DNA of 64,000 bases from Vibrio sinensis (GTDB lineage: Bacteria; Pseudomonadota; Gammaproteobacteria; Enterobacterales; Vibrionaceae): positions 1 through 64,000 of the forward strand of contig NZ_QVMU01000014.1 in NCBI RefSeq assembly GCF_003605645.1, given 5' to 3'. Position numbers and translations under genes: made by a program. Within the stretch, counting starts at the first letter, position 1. Every line of letters begins with the position of its first letter. Below the pieces are notes generated by a model. It ran no database searches, was not told the origin of the DNA, and was given only the letters and a program-made list of their open reading frames with translations. Of this stretch, positions 9,058 to 18,773 are shown piece by piece.

Positions 9058-9417
9058 ATGAAAGTCATCCGTTGGATATTAGGCCGCATTATCTTGGTTC
9101 TCGATGCTGTCTTTTCACCTCGAGGAATCAAACGTTCTGAAGAGAAACAACTTGAAGCAAACAACAAAGCTCAGACTATGGCACTGTATCAATTTGAAGC
9201 GTGTCCATTTTGCGTAAAGGTCCGCCGAGAGATGAAACGCCAATCCGTTAATATCGACCTCAGAGATGCGAAGAATAATCAACAATTTCGTCAAGAGCTA
9301 GAAACAGGAGGTGGCCGAGTAAAAGTGCCTTGTCTACGTATAGAAAAAGAAGGCAATGTACAGTGGATGTACGAATCTTCAGACATAATTGCATACTTAG
9401 AGAGAGAATTCGCGTAA
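9058..9417 (+). CDS. membrane-anchored glutaredoxin-like protein
   Basis: A 119-residue protein with an N-terminal hydrophobic segment (VIRWILGRIILVLDAVF) that may anchor it to the inner membrane. A glutaredoxin/GST-N thioredoxin fold follows, with the redox motif CPFC near residues 49-52, the cis-proline segment KVPCLRIE, and the glutathione-site-like ESSDIIAYLEREF. The likely role is glutathione-dependent disulfide reduction. It precedes a HAD phosphatase gene and the glutathione-gated potassium efflux genes, all on the same strand, which fits a thiol-stress theme. Confidence 0.8.
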   Translation: MKVIRWILGRIILVLDAVFSPRGIKRSEEKQLEANNKAQTMALYQFEACPFCVKVRREMKRQSVNIDLRDAKNNQQFRQELETGGGRVKVPCLRIEKEGNVQWMYESSDIIAYLEREFA

Positions 9418-9467
9418 GCTAATTACTTGTTCAATATCAAGTTCTCACTTTTTATCAAGGACGCCCC

Positions 9468-10094
9468 ATGTTAGCTATTCCACTCGATATTAATAACATC
9501 AAAGCCATTGTCTTTGATTTAGACAATACATTAGTGAGCTCCAACATGGACTTCCAATGGCTACGCCAGAAAATCGGCTGCCCTTTAGATGAAGACCTAC
9601 TTAGCTATGTAGAGGCTCTTCCGTGCTCAAAAGAATCTGCTATTGCTCAACAACTGATTCTTGATCATGAGCTCAATGATGCTCAACATTCTTCACCTAT
9701 GCCAGGATGTTTAGAACTCCTTCGCTACATTGAGCATAATCAATTACACACAGCGATTGTCACGCGAAACTGTATTGAAGCCACACAACAAAAACTGACG
9801 TTAAATCAACTTAATATCGAACGAGTAATCTGTCGGGAACATTTCCCTCCCAAACCAGCACCAGACTCACTCATTGCATTAGCCAATGAGTGGGGGCTTC
9901 AGGCCAGTGAAGTACTGTATGTAGGGGATTACCTCTATGATTTACAAGCAGCTCTTAATGCACTCATGCCATCGTGTCTCGTATCACACGGACACGACTA
10001 CCACTTTAGCCAGCACGCTTCCGTGGTTGTTGAGCATCTTTCTGACCTATGCTTGCTCTTTGAGCAGACGTTACAACCTCAAACCTCCGTCTAG
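9468..10094 (+). CDS. HAD-family hydrolase
   Basis: A 208-residue haloacid-dehalogenase superfamily phosphatase. Motif I is DLDNTL near residues 18-23, motif II TRNC near 104, the motif III lysine is in PPKPAPDSL and motif IV is VGDYLYDLQAA. A helical cap lies between motifs I and II, so it is a subfamily IA enzyme, the group that includes phosphoglycolate phosphatase and nucleotide phosphatases. The substrate cannot be read from the sequence. About 50 bases separate it from the glutaredoxin-like gene. Confidence 0.85.
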   Translation: MLAIPLDINNIKAIVFDLDNTLVSSNMDFQWLRQKIGCPLDEDLLSYVEALPCSKESAIAQQLILDHELNDAQHSSPMPGCLELLRYIEHNQLHTAIVTRNCIEATQQKLTLNQLNIERVICREHFPPKPAPDSLIALANEWGLQASEVLYVGDYLYDLQAALNALMPSCLVSHGHDYHFSQHASVVVEHLSDLCLLFEQTLQPQTSV

Positions 10095-10164
10095 AATAAA
10101 ATGTGCAGTGGCACTCTTTTATAAGTTGTGACTGCACTCGTCCACACCTATAGAGAAACGTGAC

Positions 10165-10785
10165 ATGCAAAAAAATAAAATTTTAGTGCTATATGCACAT
10201 CCGTCACAGCATCGTTCAGAGATCAACCAGCCACTTTTTCATGCGGCGCAATCTATGGAACACGTTACGGCAGTTGATCTTTATGGCGAATATCCAACCT
10301 ATCAGATCAATATCGATAAAGAACAACAACGACTACTCGATCATGATGTCATCATCTTTTTATTCCCACTCTACTGGTACTCCACGCCATCGATTTTAAA
10401 AGAGTGGCAAGATTTGGTATTAGAATATGGTTTTGCTTATGGGACTGAAGGGACTGCGTTAAAAGGAAAAATCTTCCTATGCGCGCTTTCCGCTGGAGGT
10501 AAAGCCGATGCGTACCGCAGTCAGGGATACAATCATTTTACTATTCGTGAACTGCTCTATCCTATGGAACAAATGGCGTCATTGACAGGGATGCAATACC
10601 TAGCACCATTTACTATATTTGGCTCACGTACCGCAAAAGAAGAAAAGCGTTTAGACTCGCACCTCAATACTTGGAAGCAATTACTCACAACATTAATCGA
10701 GGATAAGATCGATTATGCGCGAGCTAAAAGAGTCGCCAAACTCAATTTATGTCTCGAAGACCATCAATCCGGAGATAAATCATGA
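10165..10785 (+). CDS. KefF/KefG-type NAD(P)H quinone oxidoreductase, ancillary subunit of Kef
   Basis: A 206-residue flavodoxin-like oxidoreductase. The FMN-binding start VLYAHPSQHRS and the FPLYWYSTPSILKEWQDLVL block are typical of KefF, KefG and MdaB. In this family the protein binds the cytoplasmic face of KefB or KefC and is needed for full potassium efflux when glutathione adducts form. Its stop overlaps the start of the antiporter gene by four bases (ATGA), which supports that pairing. The choice between KefF and KefG is not resolved. Confidence 0.88.
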   Translation: MQKNKILVLYAHPSQHRSEINQPLFHAAQSMEHVTAVDLYGEYPTYQINIDKEQQRLLDHDVIIFLFPLYWYSTPSILKEWQDLVLEYGFAYGTEGTALKGKIFLCALSAGGKADAYRSQGYNHFTIRELLYPMEQMASLTGMQYLAPFTIFGSRTAKEEKRLDSHLNTWKQLLTTLIEDKIDYARAKRVAKLNLCLEDHQSGDKS

Positions 10786-12695
10786 CCAGTTATTTCCTTC
10801 AAGCATTCATTTACCTCGCCGCTGCGGTTATTGCCGTTCCTATCGCAAAGCGATTAGGGCTAGGTTCGGTACTAGGTTATTTAATTGCAGGTGTCGTTAT
10901 CGGTCCAATTATAGGACTTGTTGGTGAAGAAACGACCACAATCCAACACTTCGCGGAATTTGGGGTCGTTATGATGCTATTTCTCGTTGGATTAGAACTC
11001 GAACCAAAAATGCTGTGGAATATGCGTAACCGCCTCCTTGGGTTGGGTGGATTACAAGTGGCGGGAACATGTGCACTGGTTATGGGTATCGCACTTTGGC
11101 TAGGACAACCTTGGTCTGTTGCACTCGCCATTGGCTTGATTTTTTCGCTATCATCCACTGCGATTGTTCTGCAAACTTTTAATGAGAAAGGTTTAACACG
11201 CACCGATGGCGGCCAGAATGCGTTTTCAGTATTGCTGTTCCAAGACATTGCTGTTATCCCCATGCTGGCTTTCATTCCACTGCTGGCACTACCTGATTTA
11301 ATCGAGAAAGCACAAGGTGCAGCAACTGCTGCAGCTGAACATCATGAAGAACTCAGTTTAGTCGCGGGCTTGCCAGGCTGGGCGTATGCGATTGTGATCG
11401 TCACTTCCATTGCGGGTTTGGTCGTGGGTGGTCACTATTTGAGTCGCCCGTTATTTCGCTTTGTCGCCAGCTCAGGGCTACGTGAGATTTTCACCGCTAC
11501 TGCCTTAATGTTGGTGGTCGGCATAGCAGCAATCATGAGTTTAGTCGGACTTTCCCCTGCATTAGGGACATTTTTAGCCGGAGTTGTACTAGCAAATAGC
11601 GAATTCCGCCATGAATTAGAATCGAACATCGACCCATTTAAAGGCTTATTACTGGGTCTATTTTTCATCACGGTCGGCGCTGGTATAAACTTCGGTATAT
11701 TGTTCGATGACTTTGGCATGATAGTAGGATTAACCCTCGCTATTATGGCCATCAAAGCGCTCATTCTTTATGTGCTCGCTTTATGTTTTAAAATTCGTGG
11801 TTCTAACCGTTGGTTGTTTACGCTCAGCCTAGCCCAAGCCGGGGAGTTCGGTTTCGTTCTGCTTAGCTTTACTATGCAAAACCACGTTATTCCACCAGCT
11901 ATCGTACAAACCTTATCACTTGTCGTAGCTCTATCAATGTTCTTAACCCCGGGGCTATTCATCTTTTTCGACAAGGTTATCTTGCCGAAATTTCAAGATG
12001 CATCGAATGAGAAAGAGGCCGATGACATTAATGAAACTGGAACAGTGATCATCGCTGGTATCGGTCGATTTGGTCAAATCGTCAACCGGCTTTTAGTTGC
12101 CAATGGCGTCCATACCGTAGTGTTGGATCATCAAGCTGATCAAGTCGACATGGTGCGTCGTATCAATACCAAAGCGTACTTTGGCGATGCGACTAGACCA
12201 GACTTGCTCCATACGGCAGGCATCGAACAAGCCAAAATGATCATCGTCGCTATCGATAATCGAGATACTAGTTTGGAACTGGTTAAGTACGTTAAACAAA
12301 CCTATCCAAATGTGACAATTTTAGCTCGTTCTTTCGATAGGGGGCACGGATATCAGTTACGCCAAGCAGGAGCTGATATTATTGAATCAGAAACCTATCA
12401 TTCGGCCTTAGAACTAGGCTCACATGCATTAAGTCATTTGGGTCACCATCCATTTTGGATCGAACAGAAAAAAGCCGTCTACAAAAAGGTCGAAAATAAA
12501 AAATCTGATTTACTGTATCAGGCATGGCTAGATGATTCTGAGAGTGAGCGTTTTGATAACAACTATCGTAAGCTGTTTATTCATTTAGAAGCACAACTAA
12601 AACTCGCAATGAAAGCTGATCGCTATGATAATCAGGCTGAAAGTGAACGTGGTTGGACTCCACCGCCGAAAGGTTATACGGATAATTTAGACTAA
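10782..12695 (+). CDS. kefB: glutathione-regulated potassium efflux antiporter, KefB/KefC family
   Basis: A 637-residue K+/H+ antiporter that protects against electrophiles by acidifying the cytoplasm. Twelve or so membrane helices of the CPA2 type fill residues 1-395 (GYLIAGVVIGPIIGL, SLSSTAIVLQTF, AQAGEFGFVLLSF). A cytoplasmic regulator domain follows at about 415-540 with the nucleotide-binding GIGRFGQIV. The tail contains HPFWIEQKKAVYKK. The length matches KefB and KefC, and the B/C choice is tentative. Coupled to the oxidoreductase gene upstream; a terminator follows. Confidence 0.88.
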   Translation: MTSYFLQAFIYLAAAVIAVPIAKRLGLGSVLGYLIAGVVIGPIIGLVGEETTTIQHFAEFGVVMMLFLVGLELEPKMLWNMRNRLLGLGGLQVAGTCALVMGIALWLGQPWSVALAIGLIFSLSSTAIVLQTFNEKGLTRTDGGQNAFSVLLFQDIAVIPMLAFIPLLALPDLIEKAQGAATAAAEHHEELSLVAGLPGWAYAIVIVTSIAGLVVGGHYLSRPLFRFVASSGLREIFTATALMLVVGIAAIMSLVGLSPALGTFLAGVVLANSEFRHELESNIDPFKGLLLGLFFITVGAGINFGILFDDFGMIVGLTLAIMAIKALILYVLALCFKIRGSNRWLFTLSLAQAGEFGFVLLSFTMQNHVIPPAIVQTLSLVVALSMFLTPGLFIFFDKVILPKFQDASNEKEADDINETGTVIIAGIGRFGQIVNRLLVANGVHTVVLDHQADQVDMVRRINTKAYFGDATRPDLLHTAGIEQAKMIIVAIDNRDTSLELVKYVKQTYPNVTILARSFDRGHGYQLRQAGADIIESETYHSALELGSHALSHLGHHPFWIEQKKAVYKKVENKKSDLLYQAWLDDSESERFDNNYRKLFIHLEAQLKLAMKADRYDNQAESERGWTPPPKGYTDNLD

Positions 12696-12700
12696 CTCAA

Positions 12701-12729
12701 AGAGCACTGACATTTCAGTGCTCCTTTTT
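12701..12729 (+). terminator. terminator after the Kef antiporter
   Basis: Stem GAGCACTGA / TCAGTGCTC followed by CTTTTTA. Confidence 0.8.
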
Positions 12730-12745
12730 ATTAATGCTGGGAAAA

Positions 12746-14110
12746 ATGTCACAAACCAATTCTACTCATAGCCTTGGCAAACAACTATTTACTATGACCT
12801 GGCCAATGCTATTTGGCGTGTTGTCTTTAATGAGCTTTCAACTTGTTGATAGTGCATTTATCGGTCAACTTGGTGTGCTTCCTCTTGCTGTTCAGGGGTT
12901 TACACTGCCAATTCAAATGGTCGTCGTAGGCATACAGGTCGGTTTAGGCATCGCGACAACGGCTATCATCTCAAGAGCTCTAGGTGCAAACAAAGAGCAC
13001 TATGCCAAGCAATTGGGCGGCTTGGTGATGACAATTGGTGCCATTGGCGTCGCTTTATTTGCTTTTGTCGTTTACACCTTAAGAGAGCCCATCCTTTCAT
13101 TACTTGGGGCACCTGAAACCGTCCTATCTATTGTCGAACAATACTGGATCTACTGGCTAACCAGTTCATGGACTGGGGCTTTGCTGTTTTTCTGCTACAG
13201 CGTGTGTAGAGCGAATGGCAATACCATGCTTCCTGGTAGCATGATGGTCGTTACCAGTTTGCTCAACTTAGCGCTCGATCCTCTGTTTATTTTTACGTTA
13301 GGTTTGGGGATCAATGGCGCAGCTCTTGCCACAACATTATCTTTTAGTGTGGGGTTATGCATTGTGGTACCAAAACTAAAACGTCGGAATTGGTTAAGTT
13401 TTCAATGGCATGACCTCGACCTCGCAGCCACTTTACGTTCACTTGGCAACATTATGGGCCCGGCGATGATGAGCCAGTTGCTCCCTCCTTTATCCTCTAT
13501 GCTAGCAACCAAACTACTTGCCAGTTTTGGCACCGCAGCTGTTGCTGCATGGGCGCTTGGTTCTCGCTTTGAGCTTGTCGCGATTATCTCTGTGTTAGCA
13601 CTCACTATGTCGATGCCGCCAATGATTGGGCGACTATTAGGTGCAGGGAAAATCCAAGATATTCGTCAACTGGTTCGTATTGCCTGTCAATTTGTTATCG
13701 TTTTCCAACTCTTCATCGCAGGTATCACTTTTGTATCATCGGGTTTTTTATCATCATTGATGACCAGCGAGCAACAAGTTGAGTCCATCCTTTCTTGGCA
13801 CTTGATTATTGTACCTTTCAGTCTTGGTCCTCTCGGCATCTGCATGCTCATCGTCTCAATTTCGAATGCGCTGGGTAAATCGTATGTCGCTCTCGCGATA
13901 TCAGCGTTACGTTTATTTGCTTTCTATCTTCCTTGTTTATGGCTTGGTTCTCTGTGGGGAGGTATCGAGGGAATCTTTTGGGGGGCAATGCTGGGAAATA
14001 TTCTAGCGGGTACATGCGCATGGATAACCTATCAGCGTCTTATTAATAAACTGGAATTACAGTGCAGTAAAAACGCCAATCTCAATCATCACTTATCAAA
14101 TAGCCGATAG
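12746..14110 (+). CDS. MATE-family multidrug/sodium antiporter
   Basis: About 454 residues and 12 membrane helices in two related halves, the MATE (NorM/DinF) architecture. The N-terminal block TMTWPMLFGVLSLMSFQLVDSAFIG... carries the typical membrane entry and substrate-site region. A second MATE half starts near residue 240 with the GPAMMSQLLPPLSSM stretch. Likely exports cationic drugs or metabolites against Na+ or H+. The ATG at 12746 has GGGA six bases before it; ATG at 12734 is in frame and possible. No regulator lies next to it. Confidence 0.88.
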   Translation: MSQTNSTHSLGKQLFTMTWPMLFGVLSLMSFQLVDSAFIGQLGVLPLAVQGFTLPIQMVVVGIQVGLGIATTAIISRALGANKEHYAKQLGGLVMTIGAIGVALFAFVVYTLREPILSLLGAPETVLSIVEQYWIYWLTSSWTGALLFFCYSVCRANGNTMLPGSMMVVTSLLNLALDPLFIFTLGLGINGAALATTLSFSVGLCIVVPKLKRRNWLSFQWHDLDLAATLRSLGNIMGPAMMSQLLPPLSSMLATKLLASFGTAAVAAWALGSRFELVAIISVLALTMSMPPMIGRLLGAGKIQDIRQLVRIACQFVIVFQLFIAGITFVSSGFLSSLMTSEQQVESILSWHLIIVPFSLGPLGICMLIVSISNALGKSYVALAISALRLFAFYLPCLWLGSLWGGIEGIFWGAMLGNILAGTCAWITYQRLINKLELQCSKNANLNHHLSNSR

Positions 14111-14330
14111 CAGGTAGCATCGGCTTCTTTGACAGTACAAATTTTATTCCCTTGCACTCTAGGCATCGCCCATGAGTGCATTTGTTATACATTCTGCGAC
14201 CTACTCTCATGATTGCCATCCAAACCATTGATGGCATAAATAGCCAATGTCTCGAAGATAAAGAGAATCAGGTGATTTAATCCCTAGAAAAACGTATGAT
14301 TCGATTCACCTTTTTTTGATCTAGAACATT

Positions 14331-15221
14331 ATGCACACACCACATCATCATCCGATTCAAGGGGCTTGCTGGATGCTTGCTGCAGGCATTTCCTTTGCGG
14401 TTGTCAACAGTATGGCTCAAGTTGCGAGTATTAATTTTGGTCTGCCATCGACCACTGTAGCACTCATTCAATATGCAGTAGCACTCGTTGCGATTCTGCC
14501 TTATTTGAAAACTCTTGGCATTCGAAAATCATTAAGCACCAACAAACTCGGTTTGCATGTATTCCGTGTATTTCTTTCGGTAATAGGTATTCAGCTTTGG
14601 TTGTGGGCGCTAGCCTATCCGGTTCCAATTTGGCAAGGCATTGCGTTGCTGATGACCTCACCTCTGTTTGCCACTATTGGTTCTGGTCTTTTACTCAAAG
14701 AGAAAGTAGGTGCCGCTCGTTGGGGAGCAACCTTATTAGGTTTCATTGGCGCGATGATCATTCTAGAGCCTTGGGGTGATGACTTTAACTGGGCAACATT
14801 ACTGCCCGTAGGCGCTGCATTTTTCTGGGCTTGTTACTCTTTGATGGTAAAAAAACTATCTTCAGATGATTCTCCCTCTACCATGGTGGTGTATCTCCTG
14901 ATACTTATCACACCATTTAACCTTGTTCTTGCACTTCCTGACTGGCAAATGCCAACAGGTGGTTCAATTTGGGTGCTACTCATTATCGCAGGTTGTGTCA
15001 CAGCTCTCGCTCAGTGGGCGATTGTTAAAGCTTACTCGGTTGCCGATGCCTCTTTCGTTCAGCCTTTCGACCATGCAAAATTGCCCTTTAATGTGTTAGC
15101 TGGATGGATGGTTTTTGGTTGGGTTCCACCAGGTCGCCTTTGGCTTGGCGCCGCTATTATCATTTTCTCTGTCGCGTTTATTACTCAATGGGAAACAAGA
15201 ATTTCTCGAAAAATGAAATAA
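14331..15221 (+). CDS. EamA-family (DMT) transporter
   Basis: A 296-residue protein with ten predicted helices in two EamA repeats (residues about 8-140 and 155-290). The pattern is that of drug/metabolite exporters; CWMLAAGISFAVVNSMAQVA opens repeat one and GAAFFWACYSLMVKKL opens repeat two. The substrate is unknown. No Shine-Dalgarno sequence is obvious before the ATG. It is a lone gene, with 220 bases of apparently plain intergenic sequence before it. Confidence 0.85.
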   Translation: MHTPHHHPIQGACWMLAAGISFAVVNSMAQVASINFGLPSTTVALIQYAVALVAILPYLKTLGIRKSLSTNKLGLHVFRVFLSVIGIQLWLWALAYPVPIWQGIALLMTSPLFATIGSGLLLKEKVGAARWGATLLGFIGAMIILEPWGDDFNWATLLPVGAAFFWACYSLMVKKLSSDDSPSTMVVYLLILITPFNLVLALPDWQMPTGGSIWVLLIIAGCVTALAQWAIVKAYSVADASFVQPFDHAKLPFNVLAGWMVFGWVPPGRLWLGAAIIIFSVAFITQWETRISRKMK

Positions 15222-15297
15222 TTCCGGCCGATCAACGTTCTCTATAATTGAACGACTCAGTTCGCATTGCTTGTAGTGGTGACTTAGGAGAAATAAT

Positions 15298-15909
15298 ATG
15301 ACCAAACCAATTAAAATCACTTTGTATCGTTGGGCAGGAAGTTGGGGGCCATTTAAAGTTAACATCCCTTGTGGTGAATGTACTTTAACTAAAGATATCC
15401 TCGCTGATACATTCGAAAATGAGTTGGCTGGTATTCCAATTGAACTAGAAGTCAAAGATTGGCTTTCTCACTGGTGGGAACCTCTCAAGCTTGGAGCGTG
15501 GCATGCACCCATTATTGTGGTTGAGGGTAAAGTCATCAGCCAAGGTGAAGCTCTAAATCGTGGTGTGTTGGTACAATCGGTTATTCAACGTTGGTCAGAA
15601 CAAGATGAGTTGAAAGGTAATATTGTCTTTGGTAAAGCAACCTGTCCTTATTGTGTCAAAGCCAAACAAATGCTTAATGATGCCGGGGTTCAATACCAAT
15701 ACTATGATGTGGTAAAAGAAAGTGGCGCTTTATACCGAATGATTCCTGAGGTAAAAGCCCATATTGGACTAAAAACACCCGTAACGGTTCCTCAGATCTG
15801 GTTAGATGGTGTCTATATTGGTGGCGCTGATAATCTTGAAGCTTGGCTAGCTGAGAAAGGATTAAATACCGTTCCAGATAATGTCGTTAATTTAGAAGCC
15901 AACAGCTAA
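15298..15909 (+). CDS. two-domain thioredoxin-fold/glutaredoxin protein
   Basis: 203 residues with two redox-type modules. The N-terminal one (residues 1-95) carries a CGEC motif near residue 25, followed by a segment resembling a thioredoxin-fold cis-proline region (WHAPIIVVEGKVISQG). The C-terminal one (about 105-190) is a class I glutaredoxin with CPYC and the TVPQIWLDGVYIGGADNL glutathione-binding segment. A good Shine-Dalgarno sequence (AGGAG) precedes the ATG. Likely a glutathione-linked thiol oxidoreductase; the fused arrangement hints at internal electron relay, which is inference. Confidence 0.82.
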   Translation: MTKPIKITLYRWAGSWGPFKVNIPCGECTLTKDILADTFENELAGIPIELEVKDWLSHWWEPLKLGAWHAPIIVVEGKVISQGEALNRGVLVQSVIQRWSEQDELKGNIVFGKATCPYCVKAKQMLNDAGVQYQYYDVVKESGALYRMIPEVKAHIGLKTPVTVPQIWLDGVYIGGADNLEAWLAEKGLNTVPDNVVNLEANS

Positions 15910-15936
15910 CATTTAGCGGTATGAGTCGGTCACCAC

Positions 15937-15967
15937 AAAAAACGCCCTGAATTATCAGGGCGTTTTA
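15937..15967. terminator. bidirectional terminator between convergent genes
   Basis: A 12-bp stem AAAACGCCCTGA / TCAGGGCGTTTT with loop ATTA between convergent genes ending at 15909 and 15987. Confidence 0.9.
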
Positions 15968-15986
15968 TCATCAATTTCTTGCTAAT

Positions 15987-16340
15987 TTATTTAGCTCGTT
16001 TTGTCTGCTGGTAAGTTTTACCCGCAACTAAGTAAGTATCTTTGCGTTTTACTTCAAACATCACATCAAAGAACCAAGCAACAAAACGGATAACATCTTC
16101 GCCCTCATTCATGACATGCTCCACGAACTCTTGCTCTTCGCCGTCATCATTTTCTTCAAGCGTCACGTGATAAATACGCTGTTCACCATCGATATCTTGC
16201 ACCGCGAACTGACCTGTTAATGATTGCGCAGCTTCTGCAATGTCTTCGTTGTCACTTGCACGCAATAACTCTAAAGCTTGAGGTAAACCATTCGTTTCAC
16301 ACAGCGCTTTCACTAAGGTTTCAAATTCTTGTTGTTCCAT
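15987..16340 (-). CDS. conserved hypothetical acidic protein
   Basis: 117 residues starting at MEQQEFETLV, with AGGA before this ATG; the frame could begin eight codons earlier. Soluble and acidic (EENDDGEEQEFVEHVMNEGED), with no signal peptide, helix-turn-helix or catalytic motif that I recognise. It is transcribed alone and convergent with the glutaredoxin fusion gene. Confidence 0.7.
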   Translation of the reverse strand: MEQQEFETLVKALCETNGLPQALELLRASDNEDIAEAAQSLTGQFAVQDIDGEQRIYHVTLEENDDGEEQEFVEHVMNEGEDVIRFVAWFFDVMFEVKRKDTYLVAGKTYQQTKRAK

Positions 16341-16461
16341 TTTTTTAGTCCTATTTTGACTCAAGGAGACGTTGCGCGCATTGTACCCTCAAGTCACCTC
16401 AAGATACTAGATTCGACCGATGCAGTTATTGAATAAACCCATGGATTCCATGCTATTTCAT

Positions 16462-17649
16462 TTATTGATTACCTGCTGCAGCTGGCTCTAATCTATCCGC
16501 TCGTGATGTAAGAAACAAAACGCCTCCCATAGTAAGTGCCACTAAAAGATAGCATATCCCTAACGACCATTGCGTCTGAACCCAACTATCAATGAGATAG
16601 CCACTAAAGACACCAGAAACACACATTTGAACCGAACCAGAAAAGGCCGATACCGTTCCAGCTTGTTTCTTGTGCGGTGCGAGTAACAAACTGATTGAGA
16701 GCGGAAATGAAAGCCCTTGCGCGATCGTTAATAGAGTAAAAGCAAAGATAAGATTGAATAAGCTCATTTCGGTAAGCAATAACCAACCACTCGAAGCCAA
16801 AATAAGAGTGACTGCCAAAGCCAACAACTGATTGGTCGATAGGAAACGATTAAGAAAATTAAGAGCAAGACTTCCTGTGAGCAAACCTGCCGACGGAATA
16901 ATCATTATCGTGCCATACTCAGCGACGGTCAAATGGAGCTTATCTTGTAAAATAAAGGGCAAAAGAGAAACAGAGATCAATACAGCTAAGTAACTCAGCC
17001 AATTATAGCTAGCGCTGCTTATCACCTGTTTGTTCACCAAAAGTGCCCCATAATTTCGAATCACGGCTCTAGGGTCAAACCGACTCGGAGCATAAGGCAA
17101 GGTTTCCGGAAGTACTTTAAACCCCAGAGTGAAAATGGCCACCAAGTAAACAAACACAAAAACAAAAACGGCATGCCAGCTAAAATGATAAGCAATCCAA
17201 CCGCCAATCACAGGTGCAAGTACTGGCATAATGGAAGCGGTAACGGATATATACGACATAGCTTTGACCAGCTGAGGGCCATCATAACTATCACGCAATA
17301 CACTTCGCCCCAACACAGAAGCGCTCCCCGCCCCTAAACCTTGCAATAAACGACCCAATACCAAAGCGGTTAACGAATCTGAAAATAGTAGACAAATAAC
17401 GGTACCGATGAGGTAAACGCCTTGCCCTAAAATAAAGACAGGTCGCCGACCAATGGCGTCTGATAAGGGGCCATAAAACAGCTGAGAACCACCAAAGCCA
17501 ACTAAAAATAGGGTCACCAGCAACTGGACATCCGACTGAGTCACGTTCAATGACTGGCTAATCAAAGGCAGTGATGGGAGATAAATACTGACGCCGACCT
17601 GCCCTGTGGCAATAATCATCATCGCCAGTAAGATTGGCATTTTCTTCAT
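16462..17649 (-). CDS. Bcr/CflA-family MFS drug exporter
   Basis: About 395 residues and 12 helices. The motif GPLSDAIGRRPVFI in the loop between helices 2 and 3 is the MFS signature, and RGLGAGSASVLGRSVLRD-like sequence follows in the next helices, both typical of drug:H+ antiporters of the Bcr/CflA group. The ATG at 17649 is chosen; the frame extends nine codons to 17676. Divergent from a LysR gene 86-113 bases away, its probable regulator. Confidence 0.85.
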   Translation of the reverse strand: MKKMPILLAMMIIATGQVGVSIYLPSLPLISQSLNVTQSDVQLLVTLFLVGFGGSQLFYGPLSDAIGRRPVFILGQGVYLIGTVICLLFSDSLTALVLGRLLQGLGAGSASVLGRSVLRDSYDGPQLVKAMSYISVTASIMPVLAPVIGGWIAYHFSWHAVFVFVFVYLVAIFTLGFKVLPETLPYAPSRFDPRAVIRNYGALLVNKQVISSASYNWLSYLAVLISVSLLPFILQDKLHLTVAEYGTIMIIPSAGLLTGSLALNFLNRFLSTNQLLALAVTLILASSGWLLLTEMSLFNLIFAFTLLTIAQGLSFPLSISLLLAPHKKQAGTVSAFSGSVQMCVSGVFSGYLIDSWVQTQWSLGICYLLVALTMGGVLFLTSRADRLEPAAAGNQ

Positions 17650-17762
17650 CGTATTTCTTCGCTCATTTTTCATCATTATCAGTGTAAATTAGGCGCGAAT
17701 AAAAGATAATATGGAGCTATGGAAACTGATTAATTCCAATAAAGAATCAATAAAGGTGAGTT

Positions 17763-18650
17763 ATGGATTGGCTACAAAATGTTCAGAGTTATTTGTTAGT
17801 GGTTGATGAGGGGAGCTTCAATGGTGCCGCTCGACGTATGAATACCACCAGCTCTGCAATCAGTAAACGCGTTCATTGGCTAGAGGAGCGAATTGGAGTT
17901 CAACTGCTTAAACGGACGACTCGTTCAGTCACTCAAACAGAGGCTGGAGCCTTATTTTACGAACGAGCTATCGTTCAGATTGATGGGTGGCAATCAATCG
18001 TAGATGAAACCCGTTCAGTGAGCCAGAACCCAGCAGGCCTATTAAAAATTGGAGCGACATTAGCGGTAGGTTCGAAATTTCTAGTTCAATATTTAGATGA
18101 TTTTCTCCAGCTTTATCCTGAGATTCGTATCCAACTCACCACTACCACGCCAGGCCAATTACCTGCACTCAGTCTCGATCTCTTTATTAGTAGAGAAATC
18201 GAACAGCTCAACTCTTTAAGTTTCAAAGCGACGCCACTTTTTGTTCATAAAGCGGGGTTTTATGCATCTCCTAAATACATAGACAAGTATGGAGAACCTG
18301 CCGTGCCGGAACAACTGACCCATCACAACATTTTAATTTGGGGTGAACATCCAGAGCGAGAAATTAAGCTCTCACAAGGAAAACGGTTACTTCTTTCTGG
18401 TAATTTTTCGACGACCAACCCAGAAGCCCTATTCTATGCAGCCAAAAGTGGTATGGGAATTTTGCTGACCAATGACGTCATGATCAAAGAAGAACTTAAG
18501 CAAGGTACACTAAAACGCATTCTCCCTCACGTCACAGCGGATGAAGCAACAGTGTTCGCTTACTACCCGAAATTAGATTATCAGCATACGCGAACCAAAC
18601 TGTTTCTCGAATACCTTCATACTCGACTCGCTCAGGAAGAATCCGTGTAA
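17763..18650 (+). CDS. LysR-family transcriptional regulator
   Basis: 295 residues. An N-terminal winged helix-turn-helix (SFNGAARRMNTTSSAISKRVHWLEERIG) is followed by a periplasmic-binding-protein-like effector domain (about 90-290). LysR genes usually control the gene divergent from them, so the Bcr/CflA exporter is the likely target. The effector is unknown. Confidence 0.88.
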   Translation: MDWLQNVQSYLLVVDEGSFNGAARRMNTTSSAISKRVHWLEERIGVQLLKRTTRSVTQTEAGALFYERAIVQIDGWQSIVDETRSVSQNPAGLLKIGATLAVGSKFLVQYLDDFLQLYPEIRIQLTTTTPGQLPALSLDLFISREIEQLNSLSFKATPLFVHKAGFYASPKYIDKYGEPAVPEQLTHHNILIWGEHPEREIKLSQGKRLLLSGNFSTTNPEALFYAAKSGMGILLTNDVMIKEELKQGTLKRILPHVTADEATVFAYYPKLDYQHTRTKLFLEYLHTRLAQEESV

Positions 18651-18773
18651 CTAGCTCTCAATTCTCAAAGTCTTAACAAGAGAAATTTGCAAACATATGC
18701 GACGTGTACCATATTTAATTTGCGAACTCTAATAAATAAGTGATATTAGTCACAATAGGACGGGGGATTCGTT

